This document shows, in pieces, positions 1 through 8,170 of a DNA stretch of 36,151 nucleotides; within the stretch, counting starts at the first letter, position 1; every line of letters begins with the position of its first letter. This DNA comes from Pseudonocardia sp. GTDB taxonomy: Bacteria > Actinomycetota > Actinomycetes > Mycobacteriales > Pseudonocardiaceae. The stretch is from positions 1 to 36,151 of the forward strand of contig JAQSWF010000017.1 in NCBI GenBank assembly GCA_029266775.1. Direction: 5' to 3'. The position numbers and the translations under genes are program-made. The notes beneath the pieces are model-generated. The model was not told where the DNA came from. It did no database searches and saw only the letters and a list, made by a program, of their open reading frames with translations.

Positions 1-443
1 CCGTCCGGCAGCGCCGTCCACAGCTGCACGCCGTGCAGGATCGGCGAGCGGTCCGCCGGGCTCTCCTCGGAGTGGGAGATGCCGTGCCCGGCGGTCATCA
101 GGTTGAGCTGGCCCGGGGTGACGAGCTGCAGGCTGCCGACGCTGTCGCGGTGCAGCACCTCGCCGGCGACGAGCCAGCTGACGGTCTGCAGCCCGGTGTG
201 CGGGTGTGGCGCCACCTGCATGCCCGCGGAACCACTGAGGTCGTCCGGACCGTAGTAGTCGACGAAGCACCAGGCTCCGACCATGCGCCGGCCGCGGTTG
301 GGCAACGTCCGGGTGACCGACATCGCCCGCGGGCCGCCGAGCACGACGGGCCTGCCCTCCAGCAGCTCCCGCACCGGCTCGGCGGCCACGCGGGTCCGGC
401 CGCCGCACGGCGTCTCGCGCGGGCTCCGTTCGAGATTGCTCAT
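1..443 (-). CDS. Pirin family protein (partial, C-terminus beyond window)
   Basis: The visible 147 codons start with MSNLERSPRET at the ATG on 441-443 and run off the left edge. They carry the pirin cupin core: a HPHTGLQTVSWLVAGEVLHR stretch followed by GQLNLMTAGHGISHSEE. These histidines and the glutamate are the usual metal ligands of the N-terminal cupin. Pirins are cupin-fold metal proteins; some bacterial members show quercetinase activity and others have regulatory roles, so the exact role here is open. The start is supported by the family's length before the HPHTG motif. The neighbouring gene is on the same strand about 106 bp upstream and there is no sign of coupling. Family assignment is secure, function is not. 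Confidence 0.9.
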   Translation of the reverse strand, partial: MSNLERSPRETPCGGRTRVAAEPVRELLEGRPVVLGGPRAMSVTRTLPNRGRRMVGAWCFVDYYGPDDLSGSAGMQVAPHPHTGLQTVSWLVAGEVLHRDSVGSLQLVTPGQLNLMTAGHGISHSEESPADRSPILHGVQLWTALPD

Positions 444-549
444 TCACCGATCCCGTCACCGTCGACCCTGTCCGTCTAGTGATGCTCGGCCACCACGACC
501 CTGCCGCGCAACGCATCGGTCCGCCGGCCGGCCCGGCATGGACAACCGG

Positions 550-1201
550 TCAATAGTTGACGACGACCATCGGGACGTTCACGCCGCTGCCGTCGAAATC
601 GGCGACGAACTCTCCGTGAGAGAGCGCGAAGGCCGACATGGCGTACTCGACGCGGACGAAAATCGCGTCGTCCGGCAGGACGACCTCCGGCGTCGAGATC
701 GTCAGGAACTGCTCGAGAATGCCGGCGCTCGCCACCTCAGTCTGCGTCGTCGTGCCACCGGAACCGTCTGCGGTGACCTCGAGAAGGGTCCGGAACCCGG
801 TGTTCCTCGTCAGGAGGATCGCACCGTTTTCTCCACGGACGCGAACGCGCATCCTGGCGAGGAGGTTCACCTTCGCGAAGCCCGGGGTTGTCGAAGATCC
901 AGCCCGCGTTCTGCCCGATAACGGTCGACACACCGCCGTAGGTCAGGTGTCCGTGGACGGTGATCCGCCCCGGCTCCGGCAGCTGAAACCGGAAGAAGGA
1001 CCGCGCGCGGATGTCGACGCCGGCGAAGTCGAGCGCGGCGGCGAACCCGTTGCAGGCGAAGCGGACGTTGTTGACGGCGTCGGAGATCGGGTCGGCGGTG
1101 GGCGGTGTCGTCACCGCCACGGTGCTGTTGGGGCCCTCGGTGACGTCGGCGACCTGCGCCGTGACGTCGTCCGCCGTGAAGCCGAAGAGGATGCCCATCA
1201 C
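550..1201 (-). pseudogene. Unknown beta-rich protein, split by a one-base frameshift
   Basis: Two overlapping reading frames make one continuous product. The first frame starts at GTG 1201 (or ATG 1198) with MGILFGFTADDVTAQVADV and reads to GWIFDNPG. The second takes over at GFAKVNLLARMRVRVRG and ends with NVPMVVVNY at the stop on 550-552. The switch is at the CCCCGGG run (forward GGGG at 884-887): deleting one C gives NPGFAKVNLL without a gap. The total span of 652 nt is one base more than a multiple of three. The sequence is rich in predicted beta strands, with no signal peptide and no family I recognise. It overlaps the stop of the upstream gene (GTGA), which suggests translational coupling. 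It could be a real mutation, a sequencing indel or a programmed +1 shift. Confidence 0.6.
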
Positions 1202-1548
1202 GCCTCGCGCACGGTGGCGATGAGCTGTGCGGTTTCGGCCCGGTCGGTTGCCGTGCGGCGGCGCACGATGCCGGACGCCGTCGCCCGCTGGGCGGCCGCT
1301 GCTTCCCGGACACGAATCAGCTCCTGGTCGGCGCGCTCCCGGGCCTCGCCTTCGGACATCCCGGCGAGCTGCAGGAGTGCGGCCCGAACCGACGCCTGCT
1401 CAAGGTAGGCCCTTTCCCGAACCGCGCGGCCGTCATGCGCCACCTGCCTGCGCAACACCAGCTCATCGGCGAACTCGCGCTCGATCTCCTCGTCCCAATC
1501 CGCGAGGAACGCCCTGTCCTCGTCGGAAATGGGTGATTGTTGCGTCAT
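1198..1548 (-). CDS. Small charged helical protein of unknown function
   Basis: This 116-residue protein begins MTQQSPISDEDRAFLADWD at the ATG on 1546-1548, preceded by a good GGAGG ribosome site (GGAGGCGCCGC-ATG). A longer reading to 1698 exists, but its extra N-terminus is arginine-rich and looks non-coding. The protein is mostly charged alpha helix with heptad-like Glu/Arg/Ala patterns (for example RERAYLEQASVRAALLQLAG and GEARERADQELIRVREAAAA), so a coiled coil or helical bundle is likely. It has no membrane segment, signal peptide or recognised domain. Its stop overlaps the start of the frameshifted gene downstream, so the two probably form a two-gene unit. Function unknown. Confidence 0.7.
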   Translation of the reverse strand: MTQQSPISDEDRAFLADWDEEIEREFADELVLRRQVAHDGRAVRERAYLEQASVRAALLQLAGMSEGEARERADQELIRVREAAAAQRATASGIVRRRTATDRAETAQLIATVREA

Positions 1549-1645
1549 GCGGCGCCTCCGTATCGAGCTCGAGAACGCCGACAGCATAGGACGTCGACGA
1601 ATGACGCGGCTTCGGTCAGATTGGGGATCTCGACTGGTCCTGCTG

Positions 1646-1957
1646 CTACGGAAAGTCGGGAGGGCGACCGCTGTGCGGTGCATCCAGCACCGTCGCAAGG
1701 AGTCGAACGACGATCGGGAACACCGCCAGCAGCAGTAGTCCGCCGACGATCGTCGAGGAACTGCTCACTACCAGTCCCGCGATCACCAACACGACCGCGA
1801 TCGAGAGCACAGCCCAGGACAGGCGCGCAACGATGCGGGTCGTCGCGCCGGGACGCTTGGGCGACTCGTCCAGCAGACGAGCCAGAGCGGGGTCCTCGGC
1901 GTCCAGGTGCTGCTCGATCTCACGCAGCGTCCGTCGGTCGCGGGCCCTCAGCGTCAT
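1646..1957 (-). CDS. DUF3040 family membrane protein
   Basis: This 103-residue protein matches the actinobacterial DUF3040 pattern. The N-terminus is cytosolic, with LREIEQHLDAEDPALARLL (residues 11-29), where most family members have L-x-x-I-E-x-x-L-x-x-x-D-P. Two membrane helices follow: roughly 43-63 (LSWAVLSIAVVLVIAGLVV) and 70-90 (IVGGLLLLAVFPIVVRLLA). The cellular role of the family is not established. It begins at ATG 1957, which fits the family's short N-terminus (MTLRARDRRTL). The gene stands alone on the minus strand. Confidence 0.85.
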   Translation of the reverse strand: MTLRARDRRTLREIEQHLDAEDPALARLLDESPKRPGATTRIVARLSWAVLSIAVVLVIAGLVVSSSSTIVGGLLLLAVFPIVVRLLATVLDAPHSGRPPDFP

Positions 1958-2307
1958 GGTCGATCACCGCCCCTCTGGGCGCGTACCGGGGCAAGCCCCG
2001 GTGTCCGGCTGCGAAGCGTAGTTCGTCCCGCACCTCGGCAACAGGGCTTCAGCCGCGTGCGGAGAGGCGCTCGCGATCTGCAGGTGCAGACCTGCCGATG
2101 CGCTCTCCTCGGGATCCGGTGACCAGGGCCATACGCGTTGGGCAACACGATTGATCAACGAATGCCCGCTCGCTTCTCCAAGGTCGGGGACTGCGTTGAT
2201 GACATGGCGACTCCGTGAGTGAACTTAGTCAGTACTTCATCGCTCCCCCGGTGCGCTCACGCTCACGCTCATGCTCAACGCGAGACGCTCGAGCGGGGAG
2301 GTGCCGG
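1958..2307. other. Non-coding stretch with a hairpin and a tandem hexamer
   Basis: No convincing gene lies in these 350 bases; the open frames here are arginine-rich shadows without ribosome sites. Two structures are visible. One is the hairpin ACCGGGG-CAAG-CCCCGGT at 1985-2002, just upstream of the DUF3040 gene. The other is a short tandem array of four six-base units (GCTCAC, GCTCAC, GCTCAT, GCTCAA) at 2255-2278. The promoter of the DUF3040 gene is presumably here, but I cannot point to clear boxes. Confidence 0.5.
1985..2002. other. Stem-loop, 7-bp perfect stem
   Basis: Perfect inverted repeat ACCGGGG / CCCCGGT around a CAAG loop, in the leader of the DUF3040 gene on the minus strand. There is no U-run, so it is not a classical terminator. 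It could be a leader structure or the transcription end of the small gene at 2308-2544. Confidence 0.35.
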
Positions 2308-2544
2308 TCAGGCGGCCTCGATCAACGCGCGTCCTGAGGACGTCAGCTCCACGGGCCCGCAGGTCGGCGCCGCGATCAGGCCCGCCTGGGACAGGCGGCG
2401 CCCGCTGAACTGGTCGGCAACGCACAATCCGTCGACGACCAGCGAGCCGACGAATTCGCCGGAGGCCCGGCACCGGCCCGCCGCGACGGCGCGGAGGATG
2501 GCGAGATCCCGGTTCGACCAGAATGTGGTGATCGTCGAGGCCAT
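2308..2544 (-). CDS. Small winged-helix-like protein
   Basis: A 78-residue protein begins MASTITTFWSNRDLAILRAV at ATG 2544, with a clear AAGGAG ribosome site (GGAAGGAGCCCGGCG-ATG). The pattern is helix (SNRDLAILRAVAAGRC), helix (FVGSLVVDGLCVADQFSGRRL), turn (SQAGLI), beta hairpin (APTCGPVELT), helix (SSGRALIEAA). This resembles the MarR/PadR-like winged-helix ending in which 'L-T-x-x-G-R-x-L' is common. It is much shorter than a full MarR regulator. It may bind DNA or be a stand-alone wing domain; this is a fold guess only. Confidence 0.65.
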   Translation of the reverse strand: MASTITTFWSNRDLAILRAVAAGRCRASGEFVGSLVVDGLCVADQFSGRRLSQAGLIAAPTCGPVELTSSGRALIEAA

Positions 2545-2749
2545 CGCCGGGCTCCTTCCGGGATCTCCGTCCCAGCTGCTGAAGCTGGTTTGTCGCTACC
2601 GGAACAATGCGCGCGGACGCCCGCGCGAGACATACCGCCTGCCCCCGGCATGGAGGAGGCCGGCCCGCCAAGAGAGGTGGGGTGTTCCCCACCCGCGGCT
2701 GTGGGGTCGCTCCCGGTGAAGGTGCGCGCGGTTTCGCGTCGCCGCGCGC

Positions 2750-2790
2750 GGCATGGCGCGCGCAGCTCCTCGGTCCGCGGGCAGCTCCTC
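2750..2790. repeat. Short GC-rich repeat, copy 1
   Basis: The segment around 2752-2770 contains ATGGCGCGCGCAGCTCCT, which recurs with one change (T for C) at 13583-13600 beside another gene end. The sub-unit GCAGCTCCTC is itself repeated at 2762-2771 and 2781-2790. It lies in the 286-bp gap between the stop of the Hsp70-propeller gene and the start of the small 2308-2544 gene, where I see no gene. Confidence 0.4.
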
Positions 2791-2830
2791 AGGATGCGCG
2801 CAGCTGCGTCAGTTCGCGGCGGGTCCTCGG

Positions 2831-5317
2831 TCAGCCGGCGAGGTCGAGGACCGTCAGCGTGCCGCTGTTCAGGTTGGTGACGTAGGCCTGACGACCGTCG
2901 GGGAGCACGGCGACGCTCGTGGGTGCCTCCCCGGTCGGGACGGTGGCCGTCACGCGGTAACCGTCGACGGAGATCACCGTCATGTTGTCGCTGTCGACGT
3001 TCGTCGCGTAGAGGTGCCGCCCGTCCGGCGACCAGGTCACGTCCTGGGGGTGCGTGCCGACCGGGACGACGGCGGTCACCTGCTGCCGTTCGGTGTCGAT
3101 CACGGTCACCGAGTCGCTGTCGTAGTTGACGTTCGCGACGAGCGGCCGGGTGGGGTGGACGGCCACGCTGTGCGGGCTGATCTCCACCGGGATCTCGGCG
3201 GCCACGCTGCGGGTGGCCGTGTCGATCACCGTGATGACGTTGGACTCGTGGTTGGCCGTGTAGGCCTGCGTGCCGTCCTGCGAGAACTCCACCCAGTGCG
3301 GGTTCGGCTTGACCCGGATGTCGGTGACCAGCGCGTTGGCCGCGGTGTCGATGACCGAGACGGTGCCCGAGTCGTGGTTGGGCACGTAGATCTCGGACCC
3401 GTCGGGCTTGACGTCAAGGGCATAGGGGCGGCTGCCGACCTTGATCGTCGTGACGACGGTGTTCGTCTGCGTGTCGAGGACGGCGACCTCGTTGATCGAG
3501 CGGTCGGGGTCGTTGAAGACGCTCACGTAGAGACGGTGCCCGTCGGGGGCGAACGCCAGGTACTGCGGGGGGCCGTCGGGGATGGGGATCGTGGCGACGA
3601 CCTCGCTGATCGCGGTGTCCACGACGGTCACGACACCTGCGGCGCGGTTGGCGATGTAGGCGAACTTGCCGTTCGGTGCGATCGCGACGAAGCCCGGAGT
3701 CTTTCCGACCGCGACCTGTCCACGGACCGGCGGGATGGGCACGCTCGCGGCGATCGCTCGCGGCACCTCCGCGGGAGCCGGCGCGGGCGGCGGCAGCACC
3801 ACGGGTGAGGGAAGCGGCGCAGCGACGCTCGCGTCGACGTCAGTAGCTTGCGGGGTCCGGGCCTGGCTCAGGACATAGGAGACCGACGCGGCAAGCACGA
3901 GCAGCACGGCGACGGCGGCGAGGACGCGATTCCTGGTGCGGTGTCGTGCCGCAGGTACGGGCGGGGTGGCGTCGGACCACTCGGTCGACCAGCCTGCGAG
4001 CGGCGGAGGGGTGCGGCTAGCGTCGGCAGGCCGGGCGCCGTCCTGCCCGGCCCGGGGCGGGGGTGGGTCGGTGCGGGTGGCCGTTCCGACGGCCTCGAGC
4101 GGACCCGACGGTCCGCGGACCTGCTCGGCGCGGTCGGGAGCTGCCGCCCGAGCGGCGCCGACCACCTCGGACGTCGCGAGGGCAGCCACCGTCTCCACCC
4201 GCTCCGCACGGTCCTCGGCGAGCTCTGCCTCGGTTGTCTGCACCGGGGCCTCGCCGGCGAGTGCTGCGGCGCCCAGCGCTACCGCGTACTTGGGGTGGGC
4301 GTCGATCAACGTGGGGCGGTTGAGGGCCTCTGTGATCATCCTAGCTACGAGCGGGATCCGCGAGGAGCCGCCGACCAGCAGCACGGCGCTGAGCGCGGCG
4401 GGCTCCACCTGAGCGGAGCGCAACGTGCGGACCAGCGCGCCGATGGTCGACTCGATCGGCGCCCGGATCATGTCCTCGAACTCCGCCCGGGTCAGCCGCA
4501 CGTCGTGGTACCGCTGGGGCAGGAACACCGGGATCGTGGTCTCGGTGTCGATCGACAGCGCCTCCTTGGCCGCGACGCAGTCCTGACGCAGCCGTGCCAG
4601 CGCCACAGCGGTCGGCGGGTTGCTCATGTCCAGTTCGGACAGCGCACCTTTGAGGCTGTAGTTGACGTGGGCGAAGATCGCGTCGTCGAAGTCGACGCCG
4701 CCGAGGCGCTCGATGCCTTCCGGTGTGCCGAGGATGTCGATGCCGACGCCGTCGGTCCCGGCGCGCTTGCGGAGGACGGTGGCGTCGAAGGTGCCGCCCC
4801 CGAGGTCGTACACGGCGACGGTGTCACCGTCGCGCAGGTGCCGGGTCGCGGCGTAGTGGGCCGCGGCCGCCTCCGGCTCGGTCACCATCAGCGCCTGCGC
4901 CACCCCCGCGACCTGCGGGACCTCCTCGAACAACTCGCGCCGGTACGGGCCCCAGTTCGCCGGGTGCGTCAGGACGATCCTGCCCGGTGCGGCGCCTTCG
5001 GTGTCCGTGACGCGCGCGATCACGTCGCCCAGCAGCGTCCCCAACAGCGCGGTGACCACATGCGGCGCCCCGCCGAGCATCACTGGCGTCGGGTCGCCGA
5101 GACGGCGCTTGAACTCGCGGCCGACGCGGTCCGGGGCGCTGATCGCGCGGCGCTGCGCGGCCTCGCCGGTGACGATCGAGCCGTCGTCGCGGGCGTAGAC
5201 CATCGCCGGCATCACCACCGAGCGGTCGCCGAGGGTGAACATCTCGACCCGCGACGCGTGCGCGACAGCGGCCGCGACGAACGTCGTGCCGAGGTCCACC
5301 CCCAGGCTGTACGGCAC
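2831..5317 (-). CDS. Hsp70-type ATPase fused to a seven-bladed YVTN propeller through one membrane helix
   Basis: This 828-residue protein starts at GTG 5317, behind AAGGAGG; the longer open frame upstream is non-coding. Residues 1-355 form an actin-fold Hsp70 nucleotide-binding domain. It has phosphate-1 LGVDLGTTFVAAAV (5-18), phosphate-2 VYDLGGGTFDAT (169-180) and the adenosine motif VLLVGGSSRIPLV (312-324). The usual substrate-binding beta sandwich and lid are absent. A Pro/Ala/Glu-rich linker (356-460) leads to one membrane helix (464-484, VLAAVAVLLVLAASVSYVLS) and a second Pro/Ala linker. Residues 541-828 then hold seven repeats of the form P-x-x-V-A-x-x-P-D-G...Y-V-x-N...V-x-V-I-D-T. 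Arg-rich flanks before the helix suggest the ATPase is cytosolic and the propeller outside. It probably links an external signal or ligand to an ATP-driven switch. It is divergent from the kinase operon with 194 bp between. Domain calls are firm; role is inference. Confidence 0.92.
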   Translation of the reverse strand: MPYSLGVDLGTTFVAAAVAHASRVEMFTLGDRSVVMPAMVYARDDGSIVTGEAAQRRAISAPDRVGREFKRRLGDPTPVMLGGAPHVVTALLGTLLGDVIARVTDTEGAAPGRIVLTHPANWGPYRRELFEEVPQVAGVAQALMVTEPEAAAAHYAATRHLRDGDTVAVYDLGGGTFDATVLRKRAGTDGVGIDILGTPEGIERLGGVDFDDAIFAHVNYSLKGALSELDMSNPPTAVALARLRQDCVAAKEALSIDTETTIPVFLPQRYHDVRLTRAEFEDMIRAPIESTIGALVRTLRSAQVEPAALSAVLLVGGSSRIPLVARMITEALNRPTLIDAHPKYAVALGAAALAGEAPVQTTEAELAEDRAERVETVAALATSEVVGAARAAAPDRAEQVRGPSGPLEAVGTATRTDPPPPRAGQDGARPADASRTPPPLAGWSTEWSDATPPVPAARHRTRNRVLAAVAVLLVLAASVSYVLSQARTPQATDVDASVAAPLPSPVVLPPPAPAPAEVPRAIAASVPIPPVRGQVAVGKTPGFVAIAPNGKFAYIANRAAGVVTVVDTAISEVVATIPIPDGPPQYLAFAPDGHRLYVSVFNDPDRSINEVAVLDTQTNTVVTTIKVGSRPYALDVKPDGSEIYVPNHDSGTVSVIDTAANALVTDIRVKPNPHWVEFSQDGTQAYTANHESNVITVIDTATRSVAAEIPVEISPHSVAVHPTRPLVANVNYDSDSVTVIDTERQQVTAVVPVGTHPQDVTWSPDGRHLYATNVDSDNMTVISVDGYRVTATVPTGEAPTSVAVLPDGRQAYVTNLNSGTLTVLDLAG

Positions 5318-5511
5318 AGCCGCCTCCTTGACGAGCCTGACGAGCCTGTTCGTTGTCAGGAGTGTTCGCGGCGCAATCCAAATACCTACGAGCCACCCGG
5401 AGCAATACCGGGGCATTAACAATGTCTCGACGAAAGTCGCGGGGGACAACCCTACCTCTGCCTGGGGCCGGCCCCCTGTGATCCGCCGGCCGCGGCGATG
5501 ACACTCGCCGC
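5318..5511. promoter_or_regulatory. Divergent promoter region, Hsp70-propeller gene and kinase operon
   Basis: These 194 bp separate two genes that read away from each other, so both promoters must be here. A direct repeat of GACGAGCCT lies at 5330-5338 and 5339-5347 next to the Hsp70-propeller ribosome site. An AT-richer patch near 5413-5426 (CATTAACAATGTC) is the best candidate for a -10 box on the plus strand. No clear operator palindrome. Confidence 0.4.
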
Positions 5512-6201
5512 ATGACGGTCGAGCCCGCGCCCACCCCTGCCGGCTCAACGACCCGTCTCGGCGCTCCGCCGGGCCCGGCCTCCGCCAAGCCTGCTGCCGA
5601 CAGCGACGACGAGGCGCGCGCCCGGCGGACCGCCCAGGAGCAGTGGGTCCGCCTTCGGCATCTCGAGCGCCAGCTCCACGACGGTGCCGCGCTGCGGATC
5701 TCGGCGCTGGCACTGCGGCTCGGCATGCTCCGCCACCGCATGCCGTCCGACGAGCAGCAGTTCCAGGCCGCTGTGGAGGCCATCCAGGACGAGCTGCACC
5801 TGGTCCTGCAGGAGCTGCGCGACGTCGCGGGGATGCTGTATCCGCCTTTGCTCGACGAGGCGGGCCTCGGGCCCGCACTGCGCGAGGCCGCCGCGCGCTG
5901 CTCACGGTCGGTCAGGATCGACGCCGGTACCGAGCGCTTCGGTCCGGCGGCCGAAGGCGCCGCCTACTTCGCGGTGCTCGGATGTCTGGCCGCGGAACCG
6001 CGCGAGGGACGGGACGACCCGGTCGAGGTCGTCGTCCGCGGCGAGAGCGGCGACAACGGCGACGGCAGGACCCTCGTCCTGCTCGTCTTCGGCGTCGACC
6101 CCTGCCATGCTTCGACCGTTCACGACGGCGTCCGGCTGCTCGGCGGTACCGCCGTGACGGGCGAAACCGGTCTGATCACCGTGAGGATCCCATGCGAGTA
6201 G
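5512..6201 (+). CDS. Histidine-kinase-like protein with HisKA_3 helix and degenerate ATPase
   Basis: A 229-residue soluble protein. After a Pro/Ala-rich leader (1-35) comes a HisKA_3-type dimerisation segment, RHLERQLHDGAALRISALAL, with the phosphoacceptor candidate His56, and a second helix ending in LRDVAGMLYPPLLDEAGLGP. This is the usual LuxR-family kinase pattern. The following region (about 130-229) should be the GHKL ATPase, but the N-box (E-x-x-x-N) is missing and the glycine boxes are not recognisable, so ATP binding is doubtful. It may act as a phosphotransfer or dimer partner. Its stop overlaps the response regulator start by 10 bases, implying coupled translation. The start ATG at 5512 is the first in frame after the promoter region. 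Confidence 0.8.
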   Translation: MTVEPAPTPAGSTTRLGAPPGPASAKPAADSDDEARARRTAQEQWVRLRHLERQLHDGAALRISALALRLGMLRHRMPSDEQQFQAAVEAIQDELHLVLQELRDVAGMLYPPLLDEAGLGPALREAAARCSRSVRIDAGTERFGPAAEGAAYFAVLGCLAAEPREGRDDPVEVVVRGESGDNGDGRTLVLLVFGVDPCHASTVHDGVRLLGGTAVTGETGLITVRIPCE

Positions 6202-6869
6202 CGCTCGCCGAAGACGGCGCCCTGTTCCGCGAAGGACTGCTGATGCTGCTGAAGGCGGCGGGGCACGAGGTCGTGGCCTGCGCCGCCGGTGGGGACGAGC
6301 TGGTCGCGCTCCTGCGCACCCAACCGGTCGACGTCGCCATCCTCGACATCCGGATGCCACCCGAGCCGGACGGCGGGTTGGTGACCGCGGAGCGGCTGCG
6401 GGCGGTGCATCCCGAGCTCGGTCTGCTGTTCCTGTCGCACTACGCCGAATCGCACTACCTCATGCGCATACTCCAGATCGGCACCGATTCGATCGGCTAT
6501 CGGCTGAAGGAGAAGGTGGGCAGCGTCGACGTGCTGACCGACACGCTCACGCGGATCGCCGACGGTGAGATCGTCATCGAGCCGATGCTGGCCAAACGTC
6601 TCGTCGAGCGGCCGCGCAACGAGCGCAAGAGCGTCGTCTCGGCCCTGTCCGAGCGCGAGATCGACGTGCTGCGCCTGATGGCCGAGGGCCGGTCGAACAC
6701 GGGAATCGCCGGGCAGCTGTTCGTCACGCCCAAGGCCGTCGAGAAACACATCGCCAACATCTTCGGCAAGCTCGGGCTGCACGCCGACGCCAGTGAGCAG
6801 CACCGCAGGGTGCTCGCGGTCCTGACCTATCTCCGTTCGCAGCGCGACAGCGAGACGAGCGATCGGTAG
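6192..6869 (+). CDS. NarL/LuxR-family response regulator
   Basis: 225 residues beginning MRVALAEDGALFREGLLML. The receiver domain (1-120) has the acidic pair Glu7/Asp8, the phosphorylation site Asp52 in VAILDIRMPP, Ser82 and Lys106 (YRLKEK). The LuxR helix-turn-helix (about 150-200) reads LSEREIDVLRLMAEGRSNTG, then IAGQLFVTPKAVEKHIANIF. It should bind DNA as a dimer after phosphorylation. The gene overlaps the kinase-like gene upstream by 10 bases and is followed after 5 bases by a second kinase-like gene. It is the only receiver protein in the cluster, so three kinase-like neighbours may all feed into it. All catalytic receiver residues are present. Confidence 0.95.
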   Translation: MRVALAEDGALFREGLLMLLKAAGHEVVACAAGGDELVALLRTQPVDVAILDIRMPPEPDGGLVTAERLRAVHPELGLLFLSHYAESHYLMRILQIGTDSIGYRLKEKVGSVDVLTDTLTRIADGEIVIEPMLAKRLVERPRNERKSVVSALSEREIDVLRLMAEGRSNTGIAGQLFVTPKAVEKHIANIFGKLGLHADASEQHRRVLAVLTYLRSQRDSETSDR

Positions 6870-6874
6870 GAGCC

Positions 6875-8170
6875 ATGAGCCGGGCGTTCGTCGCGAAGCT
6901 GCTCCGGTTGCTCGTCGTCGCCGGCTGGACGGCGGGCATCTTCGCGGTCGTCGTGATCGCGGTGGACCGCGCGTCGGGCGCCCCTGCCGTCCTGCTCCCG
7001 TTCGTCGCTGCGATGCTCGCGGCCGCGGTGATCGTCTGGACCCGCGAGCCGCTCGACCGGTTCGTCGGCGGGCTGACCGGGCACCGGTTCACCACGCCGT
7101 ACGCGGTGCTGGCGGAGACCACGGCACGGGTCAACGCGGGCTCGCTCGACCAGGCACTTCCCGGCCTCGCGCAGGTGCTCGCCGAGGGGACCGGTGCCCA
7201 GCGGGCCGCCGTCTGGCTGATGGTCGAGGGGCGACTCGTGGAAACGGCGGCGTTCCCCGCCGAGGCCGACTCGTCCGCGGTCGCGGACAACCTGGCCGTG
7301 CTGCTGGCCCGACCCCACATCGACCACGTCGTCCCGGTGCTCGACGGGAGCGTGCTGCGGGCCGCGCTGGTCATCGACAAGGAGGACGGGTCGGTGACGG
7401 CGCCCGACCGACAGCTCGTACAGGAGGTGGCCGACAGCGCCGGACTCCTGCTGCGGAGCGTCCAGCGCGGTGCGGAGCTGCGCCAGCGCGTGTCCCGGGC
7501 CGAGGAGCTCGCCGTCGAGCGGCGGGAGTCCCGCGAGCGGCTGACACGGGCCCGGGAGGTGGAGCGCCGCCGCCTGGTCGCGGAGCTCTCCCATGCGACG
7601 ACCGACCGCCTCGCGGCTCTCCACGCGGCCCTGCGCGGGGCGGAACGTCAGCTGGACGCCGACCCGCGGGCGGAGCCGGTCCTGACGCGGCTCGGGCAGG
7701 CCCGCGCCGCGCTCGACGAGCTGTTGGACCGGTTCCGGGTGATCGCCCGTGGCGTGTACCCCGCCATGCTCCGTGCCGAAGGACCGGTCACCGCCCTCGA
7801 GGAGGTGGTCACGGACCTTCCGCGCCCCGTGCGGCTCACCGGCGGTGCGGCCGCCCGCCTCGGCTGGGAGGTGGAATCGGGGATTTACCACCTGACCGCC
7901 GCCGCGGTGACGCACCTCGGCTCTGCGGTGGACACTGAGCTGCACGTGCACCTCGAGCACCGCGACGGTCGGCTGTCTGTGCGCGTCGACGACCCTGCGC
8001 TCGAGCCCGGCTCGTCGAAGGGGTTGCGGGAGGCACTGGCGGGCGACATCGAGCGGCTCGCGGCGCTCGGGGGCGAGGCGGAGGTCGCGGAGCACGCCGC
8101 CGGCGGCACCGTCACGGCCTGGCTGCCGGACCGACTCGAACCCCTCGTCGAGTCCCGGATACGGTCGTGA
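6875..8170 (+). CDS. Membrane sensor kinase homologue, probably catalytically degenerate
   Basis: This 431-residue protein starts at ATG 6875 behind AGGAG. Two membrane helices lie at about 8-29 and 36-56, followed by the family's typical junction (LDRFVGGLTGHRFTTPYAVL). A GAF-like domain spans about 80-190. Next is a coiled coil and a HisKA_3 segment (REVERRRLVAELSHATTDRL) with His240 retained but the usual D-G-A-Q after it replaced by A-T-T-D. The GHKL region lacks the N-box asparagine (IYHLTAAAVTHLG where E-A-L-x-N is expected) and has weak glycine boxes. It looks like a pseudokinase that pairs with the full kinase downstream. Its stop overlaps the start of the next gene (GTGA). Family is clear, loss of activity is inferred. 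Confidence 0.85.
   Translation: MSRAFVAKLLRLLVVAGWTAGIFAVVVIAVDRASGAPAVLLPFVAAMLAAAVIVWTREPLDRFVGGLTGHRFTTPYAVLAETTARVNAGSLDQALPGLAQVLAEGTGAQRAAVWLMVEGRLVETAAFPAEADSSAVADNLAVLLARPHIDHVVPVLDGSVLRAALVIDKEDGSVTAPDRQLVQEVADSAGLLLRSVQRGAELRQRVSRAEELAVERRESRERLTRAREVERRRLVAELSHATTDRLAALHAALRGAERQLDADPRAEPVLTRLGQARAALDELLDRFRVIARGVYPAMLRAEGPVTALEEVVTDLPRPVRLTGGAAARLGWEVESGIYHLTAAAVTHLGSAVDTELHVHLEHRDGRLSVRVDDPALEPGSSKGLREALAGDIERLAALGGEAEVAEHAAGGTVTAWLPDRLEPLVESRIRS

Noticed and set aside
2255-2278. CRISPR-like or variable-number tandem array
   Set aside because: Only four six-base units, with no spacers and no cas genes; it is noted as simple sequence only.
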